A stretch of DNA of 64,000 bases from an uncultured Planktomarina sp. (GTDB lineage: Bacteria > Pseudomonadota > Alphaproteobacteria > Rhodobacterales > Rhodobacteraceae). The translations under genes and the position numbers were made by a program. Under the pieces are notes generated by a model that did no database searches, was not told the DNA's origin, and worked only from the letters and a program-made list of their open reading frames with translations. Below are positions 27,202 to 36,948 of this stretch, piece by piece. Location: positions 1 to 64,000 of the forward strand of contig CAJJBP010000006.1 in the NCBI GenBank assembly GCA_905182425.1, written 5' to 3'. Position 1 is the first letter of the stretch; every line of letters starts with the position of its first letter.

Positions 27202-28136
27202 CGCCAGCTGAAAAAGTCAGGACCAGCTTGCGACAAAAGATATGTGGCCAAATCACGACCCATATCTACACCATCAGCGATTGAGCCGATGCGTATACCG
27301 CTTAGCTTTTCAGTGCCATCAGGACGCAATACTTCACCTCGTAGAGTTAGCTCACTGCCCTCAATTATAGCCAGTCCAGCAATTGGAGTTTGACAAGATC
27401 CATCAAGAGTGTCCAAAAATGCGCGTTCCACTACTAATCGTTTTTCAGTTTCTACGTCATTTAGAGGTTTTAAAAAATTCGCGGTCACCTCGTCAGCTGA
27501 GCGTCTTTCAATTCCGATCGCCCCTTGCCCGACGGCGGGCAGCATATCTCTAGTGTCGATCGCATTGGCACCTATATCAGTAACATTCAGTCGGTTTAAA
27601 CCCGCCATCGCCAGGAAAGTGCAGCTAGCCACACGGTTTTCAAGTTTTTTCAAGCGCGTATGTACATTTCCACGAAATTCGACAACCTCAAGATCTGGTC
27701 GTAAATTTAAAAGCTGTGCACGTCTGCGCAAACTGGAGGTGCCTACACGTGCCCCTTCCGGCAGCTCAGAAATATTTTGTATATTTGGAGAAACAAAAGC
27801 ATCCCGCACGTCTTCTCGTGGCAAGTATGTGTCTAAAACTAAACCATCAGGCTGATGGGTTGGCATGTCCTTCATTGAATGGACTGCGATATCAATGCGT
27901 CCATCCAACAGCTGTTCTTCAATCTCTTTAGTAAAGAGCCCTTTGCCCCCCACCAGCCGCAATGGTCGGTCTTGGATGCGATCCCCTGACGTCTGGATGA
28001 CCACGACCTCAAATGCACTTTCAGGCAAATCCCAAACAACCATCAGGCGAGCACGTGTCTCTGCAGCTTGCGCGAGGGCAAGCGGTGAACCACGCGTTCC
28101 AATTTTTAACAGCTCAGATGGTAAAATGTCTTTCAT
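27198..28136 (-). CDS. hemC: Hydroxymethylbilane synthase (porphobilinogen deaminase)
   Basis: 312 residues. Joins four porphobilinogens into hydroxymethylbilane in heme synthesis. Seen: the N-terminal IGTRGSPLALAQA block, the catalytic Asp region HSMKDMPT, the Arg-rich VGTSSLRRRAQLL, and the dipyrromethane-cofactor cysteine in LDGSCQTPIAG. Full length. It diverges from hemE with about 80 bp between the starts, so the two steps may share regulation. Confidence 0.96.
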   Translation of the reverse strand: MKDILPSELLKIGTRGSPLALAQAAETRARLMVVWDLPESAFEVVVIQTSGDRIQDRPLRLVGGKGLFTKEIEEQLLDGRIDIAVHSMKDMPTHQPDGLVLDTYLPREDVRDAFVSPNIQNISELPEGARVGTSSLRRRAQLLNLRPDLEVVEFRGNVHTRLKKLENRVASCTFLAMAGLNRLNVTDIGANAIDTRDMLPAVGQGAIGIERRSADEVTANFLKPLNDVETEKRLVVERAFLDTLDGSCQTPIAGLAIIEGSELTLRGEVLRPDGTEKLSGIRIGSIADGVDMGRDLATYLLSQAGPDFFSWR

Positions 28137-28216
28137 TAATCTGCTCTACTGCGGCATGACGCAGCTTTCAAGAGAAGCCGGCTTGACTTATTGACGCTAG
28201 CTTGGGAACGAGTATC

Positions 28217-29254
28217 ATGAAAAAGAATAAATCTATCATGCGCGCATTGGCCGGCGAAAAGCTGCCAACACCTCCAATTTGGATGATGAGGCAGGCTGGA
28301 CGGTACTTACCTGAATACCGCGCAACACGGACAGAAGCCGGGGATTTTCTGTCTCTTTGCTACAATTCAGACCTAGCAACAGAAGTGACACTGCAGCCCA
28401 TTCGAAGATATGGGTTTGACGCCTCCATTTTATTTGCAGACATTCTTTTATTACCACAGGCTTTGGGCGCAGATCTTTGGTTTGTTGCAGGTGAAGGACC
28501 AAAACTGTCGACCGTAACGGACGCCAGGGACCTTGCGCAGCTCAAAGGCAAAGACGATATTCACAATCAATTGGCACCAATTTATCAAACAGTGAAGAAC
28601 CTTTCGCAGGCACTACCTCAAGAAACCACTCTAATCGGTTTTGCCGGGGCTCCTTGGACAGTTGCCACCTACATGATTGCAGGTAAAGGCACTCCTGACC
28701 AGGCTCCGGCACATCTCCTGAAATCAACAGATCGACCGGTGTTCGAAGCACTTATTAATCTTTTGACAGAGACAACAATTGAATATCTTTCACAGCAAGT
28801 TCAGGCAGGCGCCGAAGTAATTAAACTCTTCGACAGCTGGGCTGGATCTTTAAAAGGTGATGACTTTACGGACTTTGCACTTGAACCAACCAAGCGGATA
28901 ATCTCAGCACTTAAAGCCAAGCACCCAACCACTCCAATCATCGCTTTTCCGCGAGAAGCGAGAGAAAACTACATTGGCTTTGCTCAGAAAACGGGTGCTG
29001 ATTGTGTTGCAATCGACAACTCCATTTCACCAGCATGGGTTGCGAAACACCTCCAGAAAGATGGATGTGTTCAAGGCAACCTTGCCTCACACCACATGGT
29101 GTCCGGAGGGCAAGCGTTGATTGATGACACCAAGGCGATCGTGAAATCACTAAGTGGCGGACCTCACATTTTTAATCTGGGCCACGGGATTACACCCGAC
29201 GCAGATCCTAAAAACGTCCAATTAATGATTGATACAGTTCGGAACAGCGCTTAA
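28217..29254 (+). CDS. hemE: Uroporphyrinogen decarboxylase
   Basis: 345 residues. Converts uroporphyrinogen III to coproporphyrinogen III in heme synthesis. The family opening [17 protein letters not shown] and the [12 protein letters not shown] and LFDSWAG blocks are present. ATG 28217 is preferred; a TTG at 28202 adds five residues. Divergent from hemC and convergent with hemF. The 89-bp gap before hemF shows no strong terminator. Confidence 0.96.
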   Translation: MKKNKSIMRALAGEKLPTPPIWMMRQAGRYLPEYRATRTEAGDFLSLCYNSDLATEVTLQPIRRYGFDASILFADILLLPQALGADLWFVAGEGPKLSTVTDARDLAQLKGKDDIHNQLAPIYQTVKNLSQALPQETTLIGFAGAPWTVATYMIAGKGTPDQAPAHLLKSTDRPVFEALINLLTETTIEYLSQQVQAGAEVIKLFDSWAGSLKGDDFTDFALEPTKRIISALKAKHPTTPIIAFPREARENYIGFAQKTGADCVAIDNSISPAWVAKHLQKDGCVQGNLASHHMVSGGQALIDDTKAIVKSLSGGPHIFNLGHGITPDADPKNVQLMIDTVRNSA

Positions 29255-29343
29255 CTAAATCTACATAGTCCCAGCCTTAGGCTCCACATTTTACAAAATA
29301 ACAAGACCGCTTCAAAACTGATGGCCCATAACTATTGGATCTA

Positions 29344-30225
29344 TTAAGCCCACTTAGCCAAAGGTGGGAGGCTCATCAAGACTGCGTCCGGGTCATGGCC
29401 TGTCTCGAGGCCAAAACGCGTACCACGATCATAAAGCAGGTTATATTCAGCATAAAGGCCTCTATGGAGGAGTTGCTTCTCGCGATCTGCTTCCGTCCAA
29501 GTTTGGCCTAGCCGTGCTTTAATTAAAGGCAAATATGCAGGTAGAAACGCTCGGCCCACATCTTGGGTTAAAGCAAAGTCTTTAGCCCAATCACCGCTGC
29601 AATGATCATCATAAAAAATTCCACCCACTCCGCGTGCACATTTCCTATGCGGCACATAAAAATATTCATTCGCCCAAGCTTTGTAACGGGGATAAAGGTC
29701 AGGGCCATGGGGGTTGCAATAGGCTTCAAGTACAGAATGAAACTGCTCGGTATCCTCGGCGTATTCAATACAGGGATTTAAATCTGAGCCGCCTCCAAAC
29801 CACCAGGCATCAGGGGTCCAAAACATGCGAGTATTCATATGAACCGCTGGGCAATGGGGATTTTGCATATGCGCCACAAGCGATATTCCAGCTGCCCAAA
29901 ATCGTGGATCATCTCGCATGCCTGGAAGATCTTTTCGAGCTGCCATCGCCTCCTGCGCGCGTGCACTTAAAGTGCCATAGACTGTTGAAATATTTATACC
30001 TACCTTTTCGAAAACACGGCCACCACGCATCACGCTCATCAATCCACCACCAGTATCAGCTCCGTCGTCTGAGGTGCGTTTTGTTTCACTTAACTCGAAA
30101 CACCCTTTAGGTCTTTCTGACACAAACTGATGTTCCAAGCCGTCAAAGGCCGAAACTATATCATCACGCAAGTTTTGGAACCATGCGCTCACTTTCTCTT
30201 TTTGCGGAACAAATTCTTCGATCAT
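29344..30225 (-). CDS. hemF: Oxygen-dependent coproporphyrinogen III oxidase
   Basis: 293 residues. Performs the aerobic oxidative decarboxylation of coproporphyrinogen III. Recognisable blocks: GGGLMSVMRGGRVFEKVG, HMNTRMFWTPDAWWFGGG, DLNPCIEY and GGIFYDDH. Full length and intact. The SDR gene ends 8 bp upstream of its start on the same strand, suggesting a shared transcript. Confidence 0.96.
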   Translation of the reverse strand: MIEEFVPQKEKVSAWFQNLRDDIVSAFDGLEHQFVSERPKGCFELSETKRTSDDGADTGGGLMSVMRGGRVFEKVGINISTVYGTLSARAQEAMAARKDLPGMRDDPRFWAAGISLVAHMQNPHCPAVHMNTRMFWTPDAWWFGGGSDLNPCIEYAEDTEQFHSVLEAYCNPHGPDLYPRYKAWANEYFYVPHRKCARGVGGIFYDDHCSGDWAKDFALTQDVGRAFLPAYLPLIKARLGQTWTEADREKQLLHRGLYAEYNLLYDRGTRFGLETGHDPDAVLMSLPPLAKWA

Positions 30226-30233
30226 TTAACAGC

Positions 30234-31040
30234 TCAATGCAAAGAAGTGGACACAACAGCATCTAGAAGGCTGCGCCCCCCATCAACTGTTAGGATTTCA
30301 CCAGTCACAAACGAGGAGCTATCTGAAGCCAAAAATTGTACGGCTTCCGCGACCTCACGAGGGCCCGCAATTCGGCCTTGTGGCGTGGCCGCCAGGATTG
30401 CTTCACGATATTCCGGGTGCTCACGTAAATTATCCTGCAATGAAGCCGACATAACAGAACCAAAAGCCACAGCATTCACTCGGACCCTTTCTGGTGCGAG
30501 GCTCACTGCCAAAGAGCGCGTCATCTGATCTAATGCCGCGCAGCTTACCGAAAATGCCATTAAATTAGATTGCGTCCGTTGAGCTGCAATATTTGACAGA
30601 TTAATAATTGTTCCAATACAGTTTTCTTCCGAGTCCTTACCTTGCTTGATCATGCGACGCGCGATTAACTGTGAAAGCTTAAGGCTGGAAAGCAAGTTTT
30701 GATCCAGCATGACTGACATGCTTTCGTCCTCCGGATCTAGTGGGCTACTCGTTGTGACCTGACGGGCAGCGTTAACCAAAATATCAACCTTATCAAAAGC
30801 ATCAAGCGTCGCAGACAACAGATTTGCAATGGTTAATTTCTCACGCAGGTCTCCAGCAAAATAACGCACGTTGCTGCCTTCATCGCTGAGATCACCTACC
30901 TCATCTCGTAGACGCGATTCATCTTTATCAGCAAAAACCACATTTGCACCAGCATCTAGAAGATGGCGCGCTATCGCCAAGCCAACGCCGTTGGCGGCTC
31001 CGGTTACTATTGCTGTTTTGCCTGCTACTGAAAAAGACAT
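30234..31040 (-). CDS. SDR-family protein lacking the Tyr/Lys catalytic pair
   Basis: 268 residues, Rossmann fold with the cofactor loop TGAANGVG (13-20) and the family's NNAG-position reading VNAA. The active-site strand LSN keeps Ser149, but the YxxxK motif reads FSVSC: Phe163 replaces Tyr and Cys167 replaces Lys. The closing GEILTVDGGRSLLD block is normal. It probably binds NAD(P) but cannot use the usual SDR mechanism. Upstream of hemF in a likely operon; link to heme synthesis is inferred from position only. Confidence 0.85.
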   Translation of the reverse strand: MSFSVAGKTAIVTGAANGVGLAIARHLLDAGANVVFADKDESRLRDEVGDLSDEGSNVRYFAGDLREKLTIANLLSATLDAFDKVDILVNAARQVTTSSPLDPEDESMSVMLDQNLLSSLKLSQLIARRMIKQGKDSEENCIGTIINLSNIAAQRTQSNLMAFSVSCAALDQMTRSLAVSLAPERVRVNAVAFGSVMSASLQDNLREHPEYREAILAATPQGRIAGPREVAEAVQFLASDSSSFVTGEILTVDGGRSLLDAVVSTSLH

Positions 31041-31080
31041 AACGTTTTCCTACGGTTGCGATTCTAAATGAGCTTAACCG

Positions 31081-32031
31081 TTACTTACGTTTTGGGCGAG
31101 TGGCATGGAAGAGCTTAAATCGAGAGTCTCCTGGCTGCTCAACAACTTTACCAAAGCATTCATTTAAAAAAGTTTCATACGGCAAATGCCGGTTAGCAAC
31201 CATATAAAGTGAACCTTTGGAACTCAAAATACGTGAGGCGGCAGCCATAAATGAACGGCCCAAATCAATATCACCGGTGCGTCCTGTGTGGAAAGGTGGA
31301 TTCATGACAACCGCATCATAACAACCAGCCCATTGTGTGGCATCAGCCCAATGAAAATTAGCCCTTGGATCGGCAACATTAAGTTTTGCACATTCAAGAG
31401 CAATATGATTGGCCTCAACCAAATCAATATTCGTCACGGCTTCAAAGCCAAGAATTTTCGACGACAAATAGCCCCAACCTGCACCCAAGTCCGCAATATT
31501 TCCAACCATATCCTTCGGCAAAGATTGAATCAGTAGTTCCGATCCAGAATCGATAGACCCAACCGAGAAAACACCAGCCTGCGTAGTAAATCCATCCACG
31601 ACCTGCAGCTTTGAACGCATATGGTCCAAATCAGTCCCAGCAAACCAAAACAAGCGACCATGCGCTTTCGTAATAGTGCCATTGACATCCAATTGCTTGC
31701 GCAACGCCTTATAATGGCTTTCAATACCATCTGTTTTTTGGCCATCTACAACTACGATATCAGAGCAGTGAGCGGCTTGGGCAATAAGGTCAGCTGTTTG
31801 TTTCTTTGATCGAGTGCAACAAACTACTGCTAGATCATAATGTGCAGCAGGCAGCATTACTGTTGTCTTTAAATTACGATCACTCCAAACACGGTTGATT
31901 GGATGAAACGGGTGTACAATTTGCACATTAACAAGATCGACAAGATCGAATTGTGAGTTAGGATATATCACTACAGTTGGACCAGCAGGTTTTGGCAAAC
32001 CAGTTGCAAAGGCAAGAGCAAGACGCGTCAC
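31081..32031 (-). CDS. RsmC-like class I SAM methyltransferase
   Basis: 316 residues. The C-terminal half is a methyltransferase with the SAM loop ADLGAGWGYLS and the N-methyltransferase catalytic motif NPPFH. The N-terminal half is a degenerate duplicated domain, as in RsmC, which methylates G1207 of 16S rRNA. Similarity of the N-terminal half to E. coli RsmC is weak, so the exact target is less certain. The clpS gene ends 4 bp from this gene's start on the same strand. Confidence 0.8.
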   Translation of the reverse strand: MTRLALAFATGLPKPAGPTVVIYPNSQFDLVDLVNVQIVHPFHPINRVWSDRNLKTTVMLPAAHYDLAVVCCTRSKKQTADLIAQAAHCSDIVVVDGQKTDGIESHYKALRKQLDVNGTITKAHGRLFWFAGTDLDHMRSKLQVVDGFTTQAGVFSVGSIDSGSELLIQSLPKDMVGNIADLGAGWGYLSSKILGFEAVTNIDLVEANHIALECAKLNVADPRANFHWADATQWAGCYDAVVMNPPFHTGRTGDIDLGRSFMAAASRILSSKGSLYMVANRHLPYETFLNECFGKVVEQPGDSRFKLFHATRPKRK

Positions 32032-32035
32032 AGCA

Positions 32036-32356
32036 TTACTCTTTTTCTAGAGTGCATTGCAAAGGATGCCCATGCTGGCGGGCGATCTCCATAACTTGCG
32101 ATACTTTAGTTTCTGCGATTTCATGGCTGAAAACACCAACAACAGCGAGTCCTTTTTTATGAACTGTAATCATAAGGTCAAAGCTTTCCTGATGTGTCAT
32201 CTTAAAAAAACGCTCTAGGATCATGATTACAAATTCCATAGGAGTGAAATCATCATTAAGGATCATTACCTTGTAAAGAGGCGGGCGTTTAGTTTTTGGT
32301 CGAGTCTCCAATGCGATACCAAGATCGTCATCAGAATTTGGCGTATCGTCGGTCAT
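32036..32356 (-). CDS. clpS: ATP-dependent Clp protease adaptor ClpS
   Basis: 106 residues from ATG 32356 ([11 protein letters not shown]). ClpS delivers N-degron proteins to ClpAP. The core [32 protein letters not shown] and [11 protein letters not shown] segments match the family, including the N-degron pocket region. A 33-bp longer reading to 32389 is less likely. Alphaproteobacteria often have two ClpS copies; only one is in this window. Confidence 0.92.
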   Translation of the reverse strand: MTDDTPNSDDDLGIALETRPKTKRPPLYKVMILNDDFTPMEFVIMILERFFKMTHQESFDLMITVHKKGLAVVGVFSHEIAETKVSQVMEIARQHGHPLQCTLEKE

Positions 32357-32458
32357 AGTCCAATTTAAAGTCAAAATTCTACCCTTCATCCTTAGAACCC
32401 TATCGAGAGGCCCTGAGTCAGTATATAAAACTCATGGAGTCAATTGGAAGGGTCAGTT

Positions 32459-33148
32459 ATGCGTAGCAGTATCAAAATTCTGGGGCTAGATGCAGATGAC
32501 ACACTTTGGCAAAACGAAGAGTTTTTTCGCCTAGCGCAAGACCGATTTGCAGATCTCCTCTCAGAGTACATTACGGCCAGCCATTTACATGAGAAACTTT
32601 TGGCAACTGAGCGAAAGAATTTGGGTAGCTATGGCTACGGCATCAAGGGATTCATGCTCTCGATGGTAGAGACAGCGATTGATGTTTCAGGTGCCAAAAT
32701 ACCTGCACATGTTATTTATAATATTTTACGGATGGGTCAAGATATGCTGAACCATCCTATACGCCTATTGCCCGGCGTGGCAGAAAGCCTTCCCAAGCTG
32801 GCAGAGAGCTACCATATTGTTTTAATTACAAAAGGGGATTTACTTCATCAAGAGCAAAAACTAGCTCAATCAGGATTAGGAAACTTTTTCGATGATGTTC
32901 AAATCGTCAGTGAGAAAGAACCACAAACCTATCGTCGTATTTTTGGAGGGGACGCATCTCGGGCCACTATGGCGGGCAATTCAATCAAATCAGACATCGT
33001 TCCCGCTCTAGAGATCGGGGCGGCAGCAATTTATATTCCTACGAGATATGGTTGGGATATGGAAAAAGCCAACCCACCAACATCACACCCTCGCTTCTAC
33101 AAAGCTATTCAATTCCAAGATATTTTAGAAATTCTACCACAAATATAA
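32459..33148 (+). CDS. HAD-family hydrolase
   Basis: 229 residues. HAD motif I is GLDADDTLW, with nucleophile and acid/base aspartates. Motif II is in VLITKGD and the motif IV region is NSIKSDIVPALEIGA. The cap is helical and inserted after motif I. Phosphatases of this type act on small phosphorylated metabolites; the substrate is unknown. ATG 32459 follows a GGAAGGG ribosome site. A palindromic hairpin begins at the stop codon. Confidence 0.85.
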   Translation: MRSSIKILGLDADDTLWQNEEFFRLAQDRFADLLSEYITASHLHEKLLATERKNLGSYGYGIKGFMLSMVETAIDVSGAKIPAHVIYNILRMGQDMLNHPIRLLPGVAESLPKLAESYHIVLITKGDLLHQEQKLAQSGLGNFFDDVQIVSEKEPQTYRRIFGGDASRATMAGNSIKSDIVPALEIGAAAIYIPTRYGWDMEKANPPTSHPRFYKAIQFQDILEILPQI

Positions 33149-33183
33149 CATGAGAATTAGAACATTTCTCCAGTTCTCATGTT
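33147..33183 (+). terminator. Hairpin after the HAD gene
   Basis: AACATGAGAA (33147-33156) is perfectly complementary to TTCTCATGTT (33174-33183), with a 17-nt loop. It overlaps the HAD stop codon. The T tract is weak (AATTTGATT), so it may be an attenuating or processing hairpin rather than a strong terminator. Confidence 0.5.
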
Positions 33184-33258
33184 AATTTGATTATGCTAAG
33201 GTTACACAGAGCGAAGCGCGGGGAAAACCCGGCAGGCAGTTATGATGAGGCGGCAGAC

Positions 33259-34638
33259 GTGGAGCAACGTCTTATTCAGCATGTTTTGGCGATTATTTTT
33301 ATGGTCATGGCGCCTGTATCGTCAGCTTTTTCTGCACCCTACGCGGCTGTTGTCATGGATGCGCGCGATGGTACAGTTTACCATTCTCGCAACGCAGACA
33401 CGCGCCTGCATCCCGCCTCTTTGACTAAGATGATGACACTGTACATAGCGTTTCAAGCGGTTGAACGTGGAGAAATTTCGCTCGATACTAAGGTTACAAT
33501 TTCAGCAAATGCCGCAGCGGAACCACCCTCAAAGCTCGGATTGCGACGCGGTCAAAAAATTAAACTACGTTACCTTGTCCGCGCAGCAGCAATCAAATCG
33601 GCCAACGACGCGGCAACTGCCATCGGTGAGGCAATTTCTGGATCTGAAAAAGCTTTTGCGAGACGAATGACAAGGACAGCCGAAGCTTTGGGAATGAAAA
33701 AAACTACATTCAGAAACGCCCACGGTCTAACCAATCGCACTCATCTTTCGACCGCACGAGACATGACAATATTAGGTCGGCACATGATCTATGACTATCC
33801 AGACTATTACAATTTGTTTTCCCGACGCCAAGCTGAGACCACTGTAAAAACCGTGCGCAATACTAATAGACGGTTTCTGAGCGCTTATAAGGGAGCTGAT
33901 GGAATTAAGACCGGTTTCACCAATGCCGCTGGCTTTAATTTAGTTGCTTCGGCGAAGCGCGGACGTGAACGCATCATCGCAACCGTTTTTGGTGGTAGGT
34001 CCACCGCCTCACGCAACAAGCGGATTGCAGAGCTCTTAAATATGGGCTTCAAGCGCGCTCCATCATCTATGAATTATGTTAAGCCAAAGCTACCAGATTA
34101 TAAATATTCTGCGAATGGCGGAATTGTTGGTAAGACAACCCGTCAAATGACCGCAGTTAAGAAGTCATTGCGTCCTAAAATGCGGCCATCAGATGACGCA
34201 TCTGTCGTCGAACAAGTACTTAATGAATTGGCAACCACTTCTGAAAAAATTATTGTAAAGGTTCCAAAAATTGAAATACTAAAATATTCCGCGATAGCAC
34301 CAAAAGACAAAACAGCCTCCCCCAAAGCGCGTCCAAGTCGCTTTTTATCCACTACCAAGCCAACTCAAACGAAGACTGTGGCTCGGTTGGCAACACAGGC
34401 AGAGGGAAATTGGACGATTAGCATTGGAAAATACCAATCACAAGGCTCCGCAGAGCGTATTTTGCTTCGCACAGCCCTGGCTGAAATGGGAACACTTGAC
34501 GGGGCCAGCCGTGTTGTAAAAACCCGAACTACCGGGTTTGAGGCGCTCTTTAAAGGCCTGACCCGTGAACGCGCCGACTTGACGTGTCGTCGTCTACATG
34601 CGCGACAATTGGCCTGCATTCTGGTTGCGCCGCAATAA
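33259..34638 (+). CDS. D-alanyl-D-alanine carboxypeptidase (PBP5/6-like) with SPOR-type C-terminus
   Basis: About 459 residues. Trims peptidoglycan side chains in the periplasm. Penicillin-binding motifs: SLTK (nucleophile Ser), SAN (in KSANDAATA) and KTG (GIKTGFTNAAG). The C-terminal ~80 residues (WTISIGKYQSQGSAERIL onward) look like a SPOR domain that binds denuded glycan. GTG 33259 gives a good signal peptide (LIQHVLAIIFMVMAPVSSAFSA). Upstream in-frame starts at 33187 (TTG) and 33193 (ATG) would add an unusual charged leader. A GAGG site precedes the GTG. Confidence 0.88.
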   Translation: MEQRLIQHVLAIIFMVMAPVSSAFSAPYAAVVMDARDGTVYHSRNADTRLHPASLTKMMTLYIAFQAVERGEISLDTKVTISANAAAEPPSKLGLRRGQKIKLRYLVRAAAIKSANDAATAIGEAISGSEKAFARRMTRTAEALGMKKTTFRNAHGLTNRTHLSTARDMTILGRHMIYDYPDYYNLFSRRQAETTVKTVRNTNRRFLSAYKGADGIKTGFTNAAGFNLVASAKRGRERIIATVFGGRSTASRNKRIAELLNMGFKRAPSSMNYVKPKLPDYKYSANGGIVGKTTRQMTAVKKSLRPKMRPSDDASVVEQVLNELATTSEKIIVKVPKIEILKYSAIAPKDKTASPKARPSRFLSTTKPTQTKTVARLATQAEGNWTISIGKYQSQGSAERILLRTALAEMGTLDGASRVVKTRTTGFEALFKGLTRERADLTCRRLHARQLACILVAPQ

Positions 34639-34681
34639 AACAAGACTTGTGCATCTCGCGTGTTTGGATCACCTTTATGTT

Positions 34682-35363
34682 ATGAAAAACCTTACTTTTC
34701 CTGCTGTGATATCAACCCTAGAAGTTTTTGACAGTGATGTTCGTATTCCAGTACGTCGCATATTTTGCGTTGGGCGCAATTACGCTGCCCATGCACGAGA
34801 AATGGGAAACAATGAACGTGACCCACCGTTTTTCTTCACTAAACCTGCAGATTCTATAGTGAAAACGGGCACGACTTTGCCCTACCCACCACAAACTAAT
34901 GATTTGCATCATGAAGCTGAGCTGGTTGTTGTTGTTTCAAATGGTGGCGCAAATATTAAATTAGAAGATGCTAAAAATTATATTTTTGGTTTTGCTGCCG
35001 GAAATGACCTTACGCGCCGTGATTTGCAAACTATAGCCAAGGCTCAGAAGCGGCCTTGGGATATGTCCAAAGCATTCGACAACAGCGCCATCATTGGTCA
35101 AGTGCATCGTGGATGTGAAATAGCCAGCACAGCAGGCATTCGTTGTTTTGTGAATGAAAGCCTCCGCCAATCATCAACGTTAGATAAAATGATGTGGTCT
35201 ACGGAAGAAATTATTGTAGCCCTATCTGCAACTGTAGAACTTAGCGCAAGGGGACGTCATAATGACCGGTACACCTGAAGGCGTAGGTCCTGTCGCACCA
35301 GGCGAGCAATGCCGTGTTGAGATTGACAGTTTAACGCCTGCAACCTTCGACTTCGCTCTATAG
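34682..35363 (+). pseudogene. Fumarylacetoacetate hydrolase-family protein, frameshifted near the C-terminus
   Basis: About 226 residues when repaired. The family opens with VGRNYAAHAREM and FFTKPADSI, and metal-binding acids lie in HHEAELVV. Near 35250 an extra A (GCAAGGGGAC) shifts the frame. Removing it restores the signature AGDVIMTGTPEGVGPV and runs to TAG 35361-35363. As written, the frame ends at 35278 and loses this conserved block. Members hydrolyse C-C bonds in acylpyruvates or decarboxylate oxaloacetate. ATG 34682 is used. Converges on yejF with 4 bp between stops. Confidence 0.88.
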
Positions 35364-35367
35364 CGTT

Positions 35368-36948
35368 TCAGCCAAGAGCCGCTGCAAGAAGGGTTTGAGT
35401 ATATAAATGTTTTGGAGCATCAAACACAGATGACGCCGATCCATGTTCCACGATATCTCCATCTTTCATCACTAGGACCTTGTGCGATAAAGCTCGCACA
35501 ACTTTAAGATCATGACTGATAAACAGGTAACCCAACTGATATTTTGTCTGCAAACCTCGCAAAAGCTCGACAATTTGAACCTGGACAGTCCGATCTAGAG
35601 CTGATGTTGGTTCGTCCAGTACAACAAATTTTGGTTTCAAAATCATCGCGCGAGCTATTGCGATCCTTTGACGCTGCCCACCCGAAAACTCGTGCGGATA
35701 ACGATCCATGGTTTCAGGATCCAAGCCGACCTCTTGCAAAATCTCAGATACAGCGGCGCGGTGATCCTTTTCACTCGATTTTTTGTGCACTGTCAGGCCT
35801 TCAGAGATAATCTCCATCACAGACATTCGTGGACTAAGGCTACCAAATGGATCCTGGAAAACGATTTGCATATCCGATCGAAACTTGCGCATTTGGCGCC
35901 TGCCAGCCCGCGAAATATCATGGTTCATAAATGAAATGCGGTTTTCCGACTCAATCAAACGCATGATAGCTAAAGCTAGGGATGTCTTTCCAGAGCCCGA
36001 CTCTCCTACCACACCCAAGGTTTCACCTGCACGCACAGACAAAGTGGCATCATTCACGGCTTTGACATAGCCAACTGTTCTGCGTAGTAAGCCACGCTGA
36101 ATAGGAAACCAGATTTTAAGGTTTTGTGTCTCTAATAATTCTGGGGCATCTGCCAGAACAGGGCTCGGGGTCCCAATCGTTTCAGCGTCCAACAACAGCT
36201 TTGTATAGTGGTGTGATGGTGACCCAAAGATTTTTTTGGTCGAACCACTTTCAACAACTTCACCATGCTGCATCACAACCACGCGATCCGCTATCTTTCG
36301 TACAACACTTAAGTCATGGGTTATAAACAGGAGACTTAAGCCCTCAGTGCGTTTAAGATCGGCCAGTAGCTCGAGAATTTGCGACTCAATCGTTACATCA
36401 AGCGCAGTGGTAGGCTCATCCGCAATCAACAATTCTGGGCCGTTCGCAAGTGCCATGGCGATCATGACACGTTGTCGTTGTCCGCCTGAAAGTTGATGTG
36501 GATAGGACTTCAGACGCATCTTTGGATCCGGGATACCCACTTTAATAAGTAACTCAATAATTCGTTTTGTTAATGGCTCGCCGTTCAACCCTTGATGGAT
36601 CGATAGGCTTTCACCTAGCTGTTTCTCAATCGTATGCAACGGATTCAGGGACGTCATAGGCTCTTGGAAAATAAAACTGATATCATTACCACGAATACGC
36701 CTCAGGGTGGTTTCCGAAGCGCCTAGCACTTCTTCACCCTGATAAAGCACAGAGCCACGAACAACAGTACTTTCCGGCAATAGGCCCACTGTCGCAAGTG
36801 CTGTCACAGATTTACCAGAACCCGATTCTCCAACCACAGCAACAGTTTCCCCGAGGGCTATGTCAAAAGAGACGCCTTTAACGGCCCTACTGATTTGTCC
36901 ATCTTGGCTGAAATCAACCTGCAAGTCGCGGATACTAAGCAAACTCAT
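35368..36948 (-). CDS. yejF: Peptide ABC transporter, duplicated ATP-binding protein YejF
   Basis: 526 residues with two complete ABC domains in tandem. Walker A loops are GESGSGKSV (first) and GESGSGKTS (second); signature motifs are LSGGQRQRV and FSGGQRQRI, with Walker B LLIADEPTTALD and FVVLDEPTSALD. It energises the YejABE oligopeptide importer (microcin C-type peptides in enterics). Last gene of the operon; its ATG overlaps the yejE stop (ATGA). Confidence 0.93.
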   Translation of the reverse strand: MSLLSIRDLQVDFSQDGQISRAVKGVSFDIALGETVAVVGESGSGKSVTALATVGLLPESTVVRGSVLYQGEEVLGASETTLRRIRGNDISFIFQEPMTSLNPLHTIEKQLGESLSIHQGLNGEPLTKRIIELLIKVGIPDPKMRLKSYPHQLSGGQRQRVMIAMALANGPELLIADEPTTALDVTIESQILELLADLKRTEGLSLLFITHDLSVVRKIADRVVVMQHGEVVESGSTKKIFGSPSHHYTKLLLDAETIGTPSPVLADAPELLETQNLKIWFPIQRGLLRRTVGYVKAVNDATLSVRAGETLGVVGESGSGKTSLALAIMRLIESENRISFMNHDISRAGRRQMRKFRSDMQIVFQDPFGSLSPRMSVMEIISEGLTVHKKSSEKDHRAAVSEILQEVGLDPETMDRYPHEFSGGQRQRIAIARAMILKPKFVVLDEPTSALDRTVQVQIVELLRGLQTKYQLGYLFISHDLKVVRALSHKVLVMKDGDIVEHGSASSVFDAPKHLYTQTLLAAALG

